DNA from: Actinomadura meyerae
Lineage (GTDB): Bacteria; Actinomycetota; Actinomycetes; Streptosporangiales; Streptosporangiaceae
Length of the DNA stretch: 64,000 nt
Assembly (NCBI RefSeq): GCF_900188445.1
Contig: NZ_FZOR01000042.1
Span: forward strand, 1-64,000
Direction: 5' to 3'
Shown here: positions 49,947 through 58,741 of the stretch, piece after piece
Layout: every line of letters begins with the position of its first letter
Position numbering within the stretch: position 1 is the first letter of the stretch
Translations under genes and position numbers: made by a program
The notes under the pieces: generated by a model
What the model was told of the DNA's origin: nothing
The model's database searches: none
The model's input: only the letters and a program-made list of their open reading frames with translations

Positions 49947-50870
49947 ATGTCGGGGCACGATGCGTCGCTGGTCGAGGTCGAGGGGCCGTGGGTCCACCGG
50001 CAGGTCAGCGCCGGGGGGACGCGGTTCCACGTCGCCGAGGCCGGCGAGGGTCCGCTCGTCCTGCTGCTGCACGGCTTCCCCGAGTTCTGGTGGTCGTGGC
50101 ACAACCAGCTGGTCTCGCTGTCCGAGGCCGGCTACCGGGCCGCCGCCGTCGACCTGCGCGGGTACGGCGGCAGCGACAAGCCGCCGCGCGGCTACGACCT
50201 GGTGACGCTGGCCAGGGACGCCGCCGGGCTGGTCCGCGCGCTGGGCGAGGCGAACGCGATCGTCGTCGGGCACGACTGGGGCGGGCTACTCGCGTGGACG
50301 ACCGCCGTCTACCACCCCAAGACCGTCCAGCGGCTGGCCGTGGTGAGCGCGCCGCATCCGCTGCGCCTGCGCCAGGCCGTCGCCGGGGACCCGCGCGGCC
50401 AGGGCTGGGCGACGCGGCACACGTTCGGCTACCAGGTGCCGCTGTGGCCTGAACGGCGCCTCGTCCGCGACGACGCGGCGCTCGTGGGCAAGCTCCTGCA
50501 CGACTGGTCCGGGCCGGGCTGGCCGGACGAGCGCACAGAGCAGCTCGTACGGAAGGCAGTGCAGATCCCCGGGGTGGTCCATAGCGCACTGGAGTACCAC
50601 CGCTGGTTGATCCGGTCGCAGGCACGTCCGGACGGCATCCGCTACGCGCACCGCATGCGCGCCCCCATCGAGGTGCCCACGCTGCAACTGCACGGGGCGC
50701 TCGACACCTGCACCCTCCCTGCCAGCGCACAGGGCTCTGGCCGCTACGTATCGGCCCCTTACCGGTGGAAGCTCATCGAAGGCGCCGGCCACTTCCCCCA
50801 TCAGGAACGCCCCCGCGCGTTCGACGCCGAGCTCCTCGGCTGGCTGTCCGACCCGGAGCCGGAACGCTGA
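49947..50870 (+). CDS. Alpha/beta hydrolase, epoxide hydrolase type
   Basis: A 307-residue hydrolase. HGFPEFWWSWHNQL supplies the HGxP oxyanion motif, VVGHDWGGLLAW the nucleophile Asp (GHDWGG), YHRWLIRSQ a lid Tyr, and GAGHFPHQERP the catalytic His. An Asp nucleophile identifies epoxide hydrolases (EphE-like) over esterases. The ATG lies 8 bp after the holin-X stop. Context matches mycobacterial Rv3669-Rv3670. Confidence 0.92.
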   Translation: MSGHDASLVEVEGPWVHRQVSAGGTRFHVAEAGEGPLVLLLHGFPEFWWSWHNQLVSLSEAGYRAAAVDLRGYGGSDKPPRGYDLVTLARDAAGLVRALGEANAIVVGHDWGGLLAWTTAVYHPKTVQRLAVVSAPHPLRLRQAVAGDPRGQGWATRHTFGYQVPLWPERRLVRDDAALVGKLLHDWSGPGWPDERTEQLVRKAVQIPGVVHSALEYHRWLIRSQARPDGIRYAHRMRAPIEVPTLQLHGALDTCTLPASAQGSGRYVSAPYRWKLIEGAGHFPHQERPRAFDAELLGWLSDPEPER

Positions 50871-50892
50871 CCCCCGGGCGTACGGTGGAGCC

Positions 50893-51348
50893 ATGCGCGA
50901 TCGGGACGAGTCTGGACGCCCACGCAACGCACGCCCGAGGGACGCCTACGGTCGTCCACTGCCCCACGGCGCGACAGGCATCCCCACCATGCCGGACGAC
51001 CTCGACATGCCGCCGGACGAGGCGCTGGCCGAGGCGCAGCGCCTGCTGGACGCCGACCGCCCGTTCCACGCCCACGAGGTACTGGAGGCGGTCTGGAAGG
51101 CCGCCCCTGAGCCCGAACGGGAGCTCTGGCGGGGGCTGGCCCAGGTCGCCGTGGGGATCACCCACCTGCGCCGGGGGAACGCGCGCGGCGCCGAGGCGCT
51201 CCTGAGCCGCGCCGCCGAACGCCTCGTCCCCTACGAGTCCGGCACCCCGCACAACATCGACGTGCGGGGAGTCGTCAAGCAGGCACGGGAACTGGCCACA
51301 AGCCCCGAGCGCGGCCCGATATCCCTCCGCCTCACGACCACCGCCTGA
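50893..51348 (+). CDS. DUF309 domain protein
   Basis: A 151-residue protein. The DUF309 core (about residues 45-115) has the conserved LDADRPFHAHEVLEAVWKAAPEPERELWRGLAQVAVGITHLRRGNARGA. The first 35 residues are variable and may be untranslated if ATG at 50989 is used. Function of the family is unknown. Starts 22 bp after the epoxide hydrolase stop; convergent with marP. Confidence 0.88.
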   Translation: MRDRDESGRPRNARPRDAYGRPLPHGATGIPTMPDDLDMPPDEALAEAQRLLDADRPFHAHEVLEAVWKAAPEPERELWRGLAQVAVGITHLRRGNARGAEALLSRAAERLVPYESGTPHNIDVRGVVKQARELATSPERGPISLRLTTTA

Positions 51349-51372
51349 GAGCCGGCACAACGGCGCGGAGGG

Positions 51373-52569
51373 TCAGTCGGAGCAGTTCTGGGTGGAGACC
51401 GGCGCCGTGGCCTGGGCGCCCGCGCGCGCGTCGGCGGCGACCTCCGCGGCGGTGAGCGCGTAGCCGGTGGACGGGGTGTCGAGCGCCGCCGCGAAGATGA
51501 CGCCGTAGACGCGGCCGTCCGTGGACAGCAGCGGCCCGCCGGAGTTCCCCGGCTCGACCTTGCCGCGGATGGCGTAGATCTCGCGGCTGACCTGCCCGGA
51601 GTGGTAGATGTCCGGGCCGCGCGCCGTCTGCCGGGCGCGGATCCGGGCGGCGCCCGCCGTGAACGGCTGGTTCTTCGGGAACCCGGCGATGATCGCGTCG
51701 TCGCGGACGCGGGCCTCCTTGGCGAACTGCAGCGCGGGCGCCCGCAGCCCCGGCACGTACAGCACGGCGACGTCCCGCTTGGGGTCGTACAGGACGACCC
51801 GCCCGCGCGCGCTGTCGCCGTTGATCAGCGACACCTTCGAGGAGCCGCGCGCCCCGGCGACGACGTGCGCGTTGGTCATGACGTGCTGCGGCGCGAACAC
51901 GAACCCGGTGCCCTCGATGCGGCGCTGGCACTGCGGCGCGGTGCTGACCACCTTCACGATGCTGTTCTTGGCGGCCTTCAGCCCGCGGGTGCTCAGCACG
52001 GACTCGTCCGGCGGCGGCACCTGCACCACCGACTCGCCGCCGAGGCCGTTGAACACCTGCGGGAACTCGCTGCTCTTCACGAACCCCTGGAACGAGGTGA
52101 ACCAGGTCTGCGCCTGGGCGGGCATGACCTCGTCGATCCCGTTGATGATCGAGGAGCCCTTGACCTGCGTCCGGACCGGCTTGAACTCGGAGTTGGCGAC
52201 CAGGCTGCCGAAGAACCACGCGACGATCAGCAGCGACATGGCGCTGACGAAGGTGCCGCCGACCGCGTCCGCGGTGCGGGCGTTCATGCCGGTCACCCGG
52301 TTGCGCAGGACGGCGCCGACCGAGGAGGCGATCAGCTGGCCGAGGGTGGCGGCCAGGAACGCGATCACGATGGCGAGCAGGGCCTGCTGCGCGGCGCCGT
52401 CGACCGCGGACTCGGCGATCGGCGGCGCGATCAGCACCCCGATGACGCCGCCGCCGACGAAGCCGGCGAAGCTCAGCAGGCTCACGATGAAGCCCTGCCG
52501 GTAGCCCGAGACTCCGAACAGCACGACGAGCACGAGCAGGATCAGGTCGAGAACGTGGTCGTGCAGCAC
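51373..52569 (-). CDS. marP: MarP-like membrane serine protease
   Basis: A 398-residue protease with GTG start. Four membrane helices (CvpA-like, residues about 5-125) precede a trypsin-fold domain. The catalytic triad is His235 (MTNAHVVAG), Asp266 (DPKRDVAVL) and Ser343 (EPGNSGGPLL). Cys214 and Cys396 correspond to the redox-sensitive disulfide Cys214-Cys395 of M. tuberculosis MarP, which controls activity. MarP is needed for acid and oxidative stress survival, cleaving a peptidoglycan hydrolase. Neighbours (epoxide hydrolase, Nudix, nth) match Rv3670-Rv3674c. Confidence 0.95.
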   Translation of the reverse strand: MLHDHVLDLILLVLVVLFGVSGYRQGFIVSLLSFAGFVGGGVIGVLIAPPIAESAVDGAAQQALLAIVIAFLAATLGQLIASSVGAVLRNRVTGMNARTADAVGGTFVSAMSLLIVAWFFGSLVANSEFKPVRTQVKGSSIINGIDEVMPAQAQTWFTSFQGFVKSSEFPQVFNGLGGESVVQVPPPDESVLSTRGLKAAKNSIVKVVSTAPQCQRRIEGTGFVFAPQHVMTNAHVVAGARGSSKVSLINGDSARGRVVLYDPKRDVAVLYVPGLRAPALQFAKEARVRDDAIIAGFPKNQPFTAGAARIRARQTARGPDIYHSGQVSREIYAIRGKVEPGNSGGPLLSTDGRVYGVIFAAALDTPSTGYALTAAEVAADARAGAQATAPVSTQNCSD

Positions 52570-52757
52570 CGCTCAACCGTATAGTGCCGCGCCGCCGCGG
52601 CACGTCCCCTCGATGTACCAGATTGGGGTGCGCCGGGTAGCCGTCAGGAATGACACGCGGCCGTGACCATGGCCATGCCCTTCACTTACGGGGCTGTGAC
52701 CTGCTGATCTTTCCCGCCGGGCCGGAGATGTCGATTCGGTCGCGATTCTGGAGATCG

Positions 52758-53417
52758 TCAGCCGCGGGCGGCGAGATCCACGTCCCCGGGCGGCAGGTCC
52801 TCGACGCGGGACATGTCCCACGGCCGGTTCCAGCCCCCGGCGTCCAGCACCCGGATGAGCAGCGCGGCCGTGAAGCCCCACACGAGCATGTCGCGTACGC
52901 GGAACGCCGGCCCGAGCCGCGTCCCGGACGGGTGCCTGATCATCAGCCGGTTCGCCGGGTCGACCAGCTCGCCGATCGGGACGCGGGCGACCATCGCGAC
53001 CTCGCCGGGGTGGCCGGGGGCGATCTCCGACGGCTCGCGCCACCAGCCGGCGACGGGCGTGACGCGGTGCTCGCTGTGCGGCAGGTACAGCTCGGGGAGC
53101 GTGCACAGGACGTCCACGCCGGACGGCTCGACGCCGGCCTCCTCCCACGCCTCGCGCAGCGCCGCCGCCACCGGGCCGTCGTCCTCGGGGTCGATGCGGC
53201 CGCCGGGGAACGCGGGCTGCCCCGCGTGCTTGTTCAGCGTGGCGGCGCGCTCGGTGAGCAGGACGTCGGGGCCGTCGGGTCCCTCGCCGAACAGGATCAG
53301 GACGGCGGCGGCGCGGGCGCCCGGCGCGGGCCGGAACATCGACGGCACCGGCATCCGGGGGCCTTCCACGCGGAAGCGGGCGAGCCAGTCGGGAGTGTTG
53401 GGGACGGTCTCGGTCAC
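52758..53417 (-). CDS. CoA pyrophosphatase (Nudix)
   Basis: A 219-residue Nudix hydrolase from a GTG (VTETVPNTPDW). The family-specific NuCoA motif LLTERAATLNKHAGQPAFPGG precedes the Nudix helix (AALREAWEEAGVEP). Such enzymes cleave CoA or oxidised CoA into phosphopantetheine and adenosine diphosphate. One Nudix Glu is replaced by Asp before the ALREA helix. Located between marP and nth as in mycobacteria (Rv3672c). Confidence 0.93.
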   Translation of the reverse strand: MTETVPNTPDWLARFRVEGPRMPVPSMFRPAPGARAAAVLILFGEGPDGPDVLLTERAATLNKHAGQPAFPGGRIDPEDDGPVAAALREAWEEAGVEPSGVDVLCTLPELYLPHSEHRVTPVAGWWREPSEIAPGHPGEVAMVARVPIGELVDPANRLMIRHPSGTRLGPAFRVRDMLVWGFTAALLIRVLDAGGWNRPWDMSRVEDLPPGDVDLAARG

Positions 53418-53493
53418 AACCGTCCCAACCCCGGAGCACCCGCGTTCCTTCCCGCGGGCGTCCTTCTCGCCGTTTCGCCGCCGCGCCGAGCCG

Positions 53494-54234
53494 TCATGAG
53501 AACGGCCCCGGCTTGACGAGCTTGCGGGCGGTCTCCTCGTCGGTGGGCCCTTCGCCGAAGGACGGGCAGAGCCGCGCGAGCGGGCACGCGCCGCACGCCG
53601 GACGCCGCGCATGGCAGATCCGGCGGCCGTGCCAGATGAGCCTGTGGGACAGCATCGTCCAGTCCTTGCGGGGGATGAGCTCGCCGACCTCCTGCTCGAC
53701 CTTCACGGGGTCGTCCTCGGCGGTCCAGCGGAACCGCCGGGCGAGGCGGCCGAAGTGGGTGTCGACGGTGATTCCGGGGACGTCGAACGCGTTCCCCAGG
53801 ACGACGTTGGCCGTCTTGCGCCCGACACCGGGCAGCTTGACGAGGTCTTCGAGCCGCCCTGGGACCTCACCGTCGAACTGGTCGCGCAGTGCCGCCGACA
53901 GCCCCATCACCGATTTGGTCTTGGCGCGGAAGAACCCGGTGGGCTTCAGGATCGCCTCGACGTCCTCGGGGTCGGCTGCGGCCAGGTCTTCCGGGGTGGG
54001 GTACTTGGCGAACAGTTCCGGCGTCGTCAGGTTCACCCGCATGTCGGTGGTCTGCGCCGACAGGACGGTTGCGACGAGGAGCTGGAACGGGCTCCCGAAG
54101 TTCAGCTCGCAGTGCGCGTCCGGGTAGGTCTCGGCCAGGATCCGGTTCATCCGGCGCGCGCGCCGGACGAGCCCCAGCCTCGTCTCGTCCTTCCACTTCC
54201 GAGCACGCGCCTTCGGGGACGCCTCCGTCGCCAT
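53494..54234 (-). CDS. nth: Endonuclease III
   Basis: A 246-residue DNA glycosylase/AP lyase for oxidised pyrimidines. The helix-hairpin-helix is LVKLPGVGRKTANVVLGNAF with catalytic Lys in GRKTA, followed by ITVDTHFGRLARR with catalytic Asp. The 4Fe-4S loop is ICHARRPACGACPLARLC (Cys-X6-Cys-X2-Cys-X5-Cys). N-terminus carries an extra 25 basic residues. The 77-bp gap to the Nudix gene lacks the thioredoxin gene found in mycobacteria. Confidence 0.96.
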   Translation of the reverse strand: MATEASPKARARKWKDETRLGLVRRARRMNRILAETYPDAHCELNFGSPFQLLVATVLSAQTTDMRVNLTTPELFAKYPTPEDLAAADPEDVEAILKPTGFFRAKTKSVMGLSAALRDQFDGEVPGRLEDLVKLPGVGRKTANVVLGNAFDVPGITVDTHFGRLARRFRWTAEDDPVKVEQEVGELIPRKDWTMLSHRLIWHGRRICHARRPACGACPLARLCPSFGEGPTDEETARKLVKPGPFS

Positions 54235-54374
54235 ACGGCCAGCCTAAGGCGTCCGTCGCCGGATCCCGCCGCAGCGGCGATTTCGGCGGAGGCGCGTAAT
54301 CGGACCGTGGCCGCACCGTCTCTCCTGCACGTCGTTCCCCGAAGGTTCAACACCCCGTTCCCGAAGGAGATCGC

Positions 54375-55628
54375 ATGCCCGACCTCAGCGAGGTGGTCCG
54401 TCTTCCGGTGCGCCGGATCGAGCTCGACCTGTCGTTCGAGGACGCCGCCCGGATCGCCGAGGATCTCCGCGGCCACGTGCCGGGCATCGCCGCTGAGGCG
54501 GTGCGGCGGATCGAGGAGCGGCTGCCGGAGTTCGTGCGGCCGCACGACCCCCGGTACGCCAGGGCCGTCCTGCTGGGCGTCGAGTGCGCCATCGGCCACT
54601 TCCTGGAGCTGATGGCCGACCCCGGCGCGTCCTCGGCGGAGGTGGTGGAGTTCTGGCGGCAGATCGGCGCCGGCGAGGCCAGCGAGGGCCGGACGCTGGA
54701 CGCCTGGCAGGCGGCGACGCGGATCGGGACGGGCCTCGCGGTGGAGCAGCTCACCGGGTGCGCCGAGCGGCTCGGGCACCGGATGAGCCCGGCCGACATC
54801 GCCGCGATCGCGAACGCGGCGCTGGACTACCTGAACCAGGTGGCGGTGTTCGTCGCCGAGGGCCACGCGGACGCCGCCGCCCGCGCCGAGGGGACGCGCC
54901 AGGAGCACCGCAGGCGGCTGCTGGAGCTGCTGCTGGGCGAGGCGTCCGAGCGGGACCTGCACGACGCGGCGCGGGAGGCGGACTGGGCGCTGCCCCGCAC
55001 CGTCGCCGCCGTCGCGCTCCGCGAGCACGGGCCCGACACCCGGCACCCGGCGCTGCCGCCGGACGTCCTGCTGGGCCTGCACCTGGCCGAGCCGTGCCTG
55101 GTCGTCCCCGACCCTGAGGGCCCCGGCCGCGCCCGGATGCTGGAGCGGCACCTGCACGGCTGGACGGCGGCGATCGGCCCGGCGGTCGCGCCGGCCGAGG
55201 CGGCCACGTCGCTGCGGCCGGCGCGCGAGGCGCTGGAGCTGGCCCGCCAGGGGCTGATCACCGCCGCCTCGCCGGTCGTCGCCGAGCGGCACATGCCGCT
55301 CATCGTGATGATGCGGGAACGGGTGCTGGTCGAGAAGGTGATCCGCCGGCGGCTCGCGCCGCTGCTGCGCGCCCGCCCGGCGCAGCGCTACAGGCTGGCT
55401 GAGACGCTGCTGACGTGCCTGGAGTGCGGCTTCAACGCCACGGAGGTGTCGGGCCGCCTGCATCTGCATCCGCAGACCGTCCGGTACCGGCTGCGGCAAC
55501 TGGAGGACCTGTTCGGCGACGACCTCTACATGACGTCCGACCGGCTGGAGCTGCACATGGCCCTGCACGCCTGGCTCGCGCTCAACGCCGAACCCGCCGC
55601 CGCCCGGGACGACGTCAACTACGGGTAG
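54375..55628 (+). CDS. PucR-type helix-turn-helix regulator
   Basis: A 417-residue regulator with AAGGAG 5 nt before the ATG. It has an N-terminal helical RsbRD-like/GGDEF-less sensory part (residues about 20-170) and a C-terminal PucR helix-turn-helix (LAETLLTCLECGFNATEVSGRLHLHPQTVRYRLRQLEDLFGDDL). Such proteins control purine, amino-acid or secondary metabolism. First gene of the block inserted between nth and crp. Confidence 0.9.
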   Translation: MPDLSEVVRLPVRRIELDLSFEDAARIAEDLRGHVPGIAAEAVRRIEERLPEFVRPHDPRYARAVLLGVECAIGHFLELMADPGASSAEVVEFWRQIGAGEASEGRTLDAWQAATRIGTGLAVEQLTGCAERLGHRMSPADIAAIANAALDYLNQVAVFVAEGHADAAARAEGTRQEHRRRLLELLLGEASERDLHDAAREADWALPRTVAAVALREHGPDTRHPALPPDVLLGLHLAEPCLVVPDPEGPGRARMLERHLHGWTAAIGPAVAPAEAATSLRPAREALELARQGLITAASPVVAERHMPLIVMMRERVLVEKVIRRRLAPLLRARPAQRYRLAETLLTCLECGFNATEVSGRLHLHPQTVRYRLRQLEDLFGDDLYMTSDRLELHMALHAWLALNAEPAAARDDVNYG

Positions 55629-55640
55629 GAGCGGGTGGTG

Positions 55641-57107
55641 TCAGTGCGTGGCCTCGATGGCCCAGCCTTGGGCGGCCATCCCCGCATAGGAGGCCGGTTT
55701 CAGCGACACCGGTTTCAGCCCGGACCAGCTTGCCTGAAGGTAATAGCCTTCGCCGTTGCTGAGCCGGTAGACCGACGGAGCGGTCCGCGCCATCGTCCAG
55801 ACCTGGTGCGCGCCCCCGCACGGCGCCATCACCACCGAGTACTCGCTGCCGCCTTCCCATGGGACGCCTGCCGACGCCTCACCCCGGGCCATGCACTGCC
55901 CTGTGGTGGAGCTCGTCAGCGTGAAGCCGCCGCCGGTGTTCTCGCGTTTCCAGCCGGTAGTGGAGTCGGAGCAGGGACGCTGCACCACCGCCGATCCGCT
56001 CGGCGCCAGGCACGAGCGAAGCGTCGTGTTGCGCACCCGGTAAGGGCCCGCCCCCGATGCCGTTTCGGGATTGGTGCCCGCGCCAGGGGCCGTGCTGTCC
56101 GGTCCAGGGCTTCGTGTGGCAACGGCGTAGTCGGACCGGTGGACGTCCTCCGGGGCCCCCGGCGTCTGCGAGGCGGGCGCAGCGGGCGGCCGGGCGGCCT
56201 CTGGGGGCGCCTGGGCACCGTCCCCGCCCGTGCTGAACAGGATGATCGCGAGCCCGGTCGCGATGCCGCCCGCCACGGCGGCGGGCAGTGCCCACCCTGC
56301 CCCGGACGCGGCCGAGCCGAGCGGGGCGAGCGGGCTGAACGGCGCTGAAGGGGCGCCCAGCAGGACGGCACCGATGGGCAGGGCGCGCCGCAGCCGCCCG
56401 TTGAGGTCGGCCATCTCCTTGGACGCGCGCCTGCAGTCAGCACAAGCCTCCAGGTGGCGGCGCAGCGCGCGCGTGCGGCGACGCCCTGGGCGGCGGACGT
56501 TCGCGGCGAGTTGTGCGGTGAACTCGGCGCACTCGGGGCGTCCGCCGGCGCTGGCGGCGAGGAACGCCTGGCGGAGCCCTTCGCGCGCGCGGAACGACAG
56601 CTGGGAGACCGCGCCCTTCTCCATGCCGAGCAGGTTCGCGACCTGCGCGATGGGTTCGTCCTCGATGACCGTGTACCAGAGCACGGTCTGCCACCGCTCG
56701 GGGAGCGAGCGGAAGGCGCGGACTAACGCGTCCAGTTCGTCGAGGTCCGGCGGAGGGTCGTCCTCCGGGGCGGAGGCCCAGTCGGCGACCTCGTCGGTCA
56801 CCACAGTGCGGCGGTCACCACGGGCCCAGTCGGTCGCCGTGTTGCGGACCACCGTGTAGAGGTAGGGCCTACAGGCGTCGCGCGGCCCGTGGCCCTGGCG
56901 CATCGCCGCGAAAGTGCGGGTGAACGCCTCGCTGGTGAGGTCTTCGGCGAGGTGCTGGTCTCTGACCAACCCCCGCGCATACCTCAGCACGGCCGTGTGG
57001 TGCCGCCGGAACAGCTCCTCAGACGCGTGCTCGTCACCGTCCGCGGCGGCCGACAGAAGGTCGGCGTCCGGCCGCGCCTCCACGCCCGCTACCACCACGC
57101 CATCCAA
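55641..57107 (-). CDS. ECF sigma factor fused to zinc anti-sigma region, membrane helix and lectin-like domain
   Basis: A 488-residue single-chain protein. Residues about 25-95 are sigma region 2 (HASEELFRRHHTAVLRYARGLVRDQHLAEDLTSEAFTRTF), residues about 125-185 are region 4 (LPERWQTVLWYTVIEDEPIAQVANLLGMEKGAVSQLSFRAREGL). A ZAS-type zinc site follows (Cys193, His218-X3-Cys222-X2-Cys225), then a hydrophobic helix (about 272-294), a Pro/Ala/Thr linker, and residues about 345-488 that look like a ricin-type beta-trefoil (repeated QxW-like GWKREN, HQVWTM, GWAIE; two Cys pairs). So a promoter-binding factor appears tethered to the membrane with an outside sugar sensor. Divergent from an SDR gene, 139 bp away. 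Confidence 0.88.
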   Translation of the reverse strand: MDGVVVAGVEARPDADLLSAAADGDEHASEELFRRHHTAVLRYARGLVRDQHLAEDLTSEAFTRTFAAMRQGHGPRDACRPYLYTVVRNTATDWARGDRRTVVTDEVADWASAPEDDPPPDLDELDALVRAFRSLPERWQTVLWYTVIEDEPIAQVANLLGMEKGAVSQLSFRAREGLRQAFLAASAGGRPECAEFTAQLAANVRRPGRRRTRALRRHLEACADCRRASKEMADLNGRLRRALPIGAVLLGAPSAPFSPLAPLGSAASGAGWALPAAVAGGIATGLAIILFSTGGDGAQAPPEAARPPAAPASQTPGAPEDVHRSDYAVATRSPGPDSTAPGAGTNPETASGAGPYRVRNTTLRSCLAPSGSAVVQRPCSDSTTGWKRENTGGGFTLTSSTTGQCMARGEASAGVPWEGGSEYSVVMAPCGGAHQVWTMARTAPSVYRLSNGEGYYLQASWSGLKPVSLKPASYAGMAAQGWAIEATH

Positions 57108-57246
57108 CCCGTGGCCCGCATGTCACCACAACCCTCGGAGGTCGCCTTGTCACCGCCCGAGAAGACGCCCGTTCGGTACCGCCATTACGGATATTCATGG
57201 CGAACCTTAAAAAGACGGGCATGTTCATTAATGTTAGAGTCGCGGC

Positions 57247-58143
57247 ATGATCCATGACTCCACCCGGTGGGACTCGTCCCCGTGGCCGGCGACGCTCGCC
57301 GGACGGCGCGTCCTGATCACCGGCGCGGCACGGGGCATCGGCGCGGCCCTCGCCGCCAGGCTGCACGGGCGCGGCGCGCGGGTCGCGCTCGCCGGACTCG
57401 AACCCGACCTGCTCGCCACCGTCGCCGCCGACTGCGGGTCCGCGCCCTGGTGGACGTGCGACGTGACCGACCGCGGCAGGGTCGAAGAGGTCGTGAACAG
57501 CGCGGTACGGGAACTGGGCGGCCTGGACGTGGTCGTCGCCAACGCCGGTGTGGCCGCGCAGATGCCCATCATCGGCGGCGACCCGTCCGTCCTGGAGCAG
57601 AGCCTCAGGGTGAACGTGCTCGGCGTCTACAACACGCTCCGAGCGGCTGGACCCCACATCAGCCACGAACGCGGTTACGCGCTGGCCGTGGCGTCCCTTG
57701 CGGCGGCCGTCCAGGCACCACTGCTGGGCGCGTACAGCGCGTCCAAGGCGGCGGTGGAGGCGATGGGCAACACGCTCCGGTCCGAACTGAAGCCGTGGGG
57801 CGCGAAGGCGGGCGTGGCCTACTTCGCCGAGCTCGACACCGACATGACGCATCGGGGCTTCGGCACCGAGGCCGCGGCCGCCCTGACCGGCGCGAGGTCG
57901 TCGACCAGCTTCATCTCGAAGGTCACGCCGCTGAAAGTGGGCATCGACGCGCTGGAGCGCGGGATCGCCCGCCGGTCCCGGCGCGTCGTCGCCCCCTGGT
58001 GGGTCGGCGGCGTCCTGCCGGTCCGGATGCTCGCGCAGCCCGTGGTCGACCGGGCCGTCCAGCGCGACCTGCGCCGCATCCTCGAACTCGCGCGGAAGGA
58101 GCAGGTCGAACTGACCACGCCGCAGCCGGACTCCGCGCGGTGA
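57247..58143 (+). CDS. SDR family oxidoreductase
   Basis: A 298-residue classical short-chain dehydrogenase. ITGAARGIGAALAARL binds NAD(P); VVANAGVA follows; YSASKAAVEAM holds Tyr and Lys; the Ser is in AVASLAAAV. The long C-terminal tail may contact lipid-like substrates. An AT-richer promoter region with a CATTAATG palindrome lies upstream. Its stop overlaps the GTG of the next gene by 4 bp. Confidence 0.92.
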   Translation: MIHDSTRWDSSPWPATLAGRRVLITGAARGIGAALAARLHGRGARVALAGLEPDLLATVAADCGSAPWWTCDVTDRGRVEEVVNSAVRELGGLDVVVANAGVAAQMPIIGGDPSVLEQSLRVNVLGVYNTLRAAGPHISHERGYALAVASLAAAVQAPLLGAYSASKAAVEAMGNTLRSELKPWGAKAGVAYFAELDTDMTHRGFGTEAAAALTGARSSTSFISKVTPLKVGIDALERGIARRSRRVVAPWWVGGVLPVRMLAQPVVDRAVQRDLRRILELARKEQVELTTPQPDSAR

Positions 58144-58712
58144 CCGCGCCGCGCGCCACTCCCGGGCGGCTCCGCGACGTCGGCGCGCTGAACTGGCTCA
58201 TCTGCCGGGTCGCGGGCCGCGTCGCCGGGACGAACCCGCCCAACCTCTTCCTGACCCTCGCGCGCCGCCGCGGCCTGTTCCGCGGCTGGCTGTGGTTCGC
58301 CGGGCGGCTCATGCCCGGCGGCACCCTGCCCCGCCGCGAGACCGAACTGGTGATCCTGCGCGTCGCGCACCTGCGCGACTGCCGCTACGAGTTCGACCAC
58401 CACGTCCGCCTGGGGCGCCGCACGGGCGTCCTCCCGGCGGACGTCGAGCGGGTCAAGGCCGGGCCGTCCGCCGACGGCTGGACGCCGCGCGAGCGGGCGA
58501 TCCTCACCGCCACCGACCGCCTCCACACCGACCGGGACCTGGACGACCGGACCTGGACGAAGCTCCGCACCCACCTCACCGAGGGGGAGTGCGTCGAGCT
58601 GACCATGCTCGCCGGGCACTACGAGATGCTCGCCACCGTGATCACCACCCTCCGCGTCCAGCCCGACCGGCCCCGCCGCGCCCCGCGCCCCCGCAGCCCC
58701 GGAGGCCGCTGA
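58140..58712 (+). CDS. Carboxymuconolactone decarboxylase family protein
   Basis: A 190-residue CMD-family protein (AhpD-like fold). ETELVILRVAHLRDCRYEFDHHVRLGRRTGVLPADVERV has a single Cys with Glu and His in the E-X-X-X-C/H pattern, differing from the CXXC of AhpD, so hydroperoxide reduction by dithiol is unlikely. Coupled to the SDR gene by a GTGA overlap; the two probably act on the same substrate. Confidence 0.9.
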   Translation: MTAPRATPGRLRDVGALNWLICRVAGRVAGTNPPNLFLTLARRRGLFRGWLWFAGRLMPGGTLPRRETELVILRVAHLRDCRYEFDHHVRLGRRTGVLPADVERVKAGPSADGWTPRERAILTATDRLHTDRDLDDRTWTKLRTHLTEGECVELTMLAGHYEMLATVITTLRVQPDRPRRAPRPRSPGGR

Positions 58713-58741
58713 CCCGGACCCACCCCCAGGAGGTCACCCCC

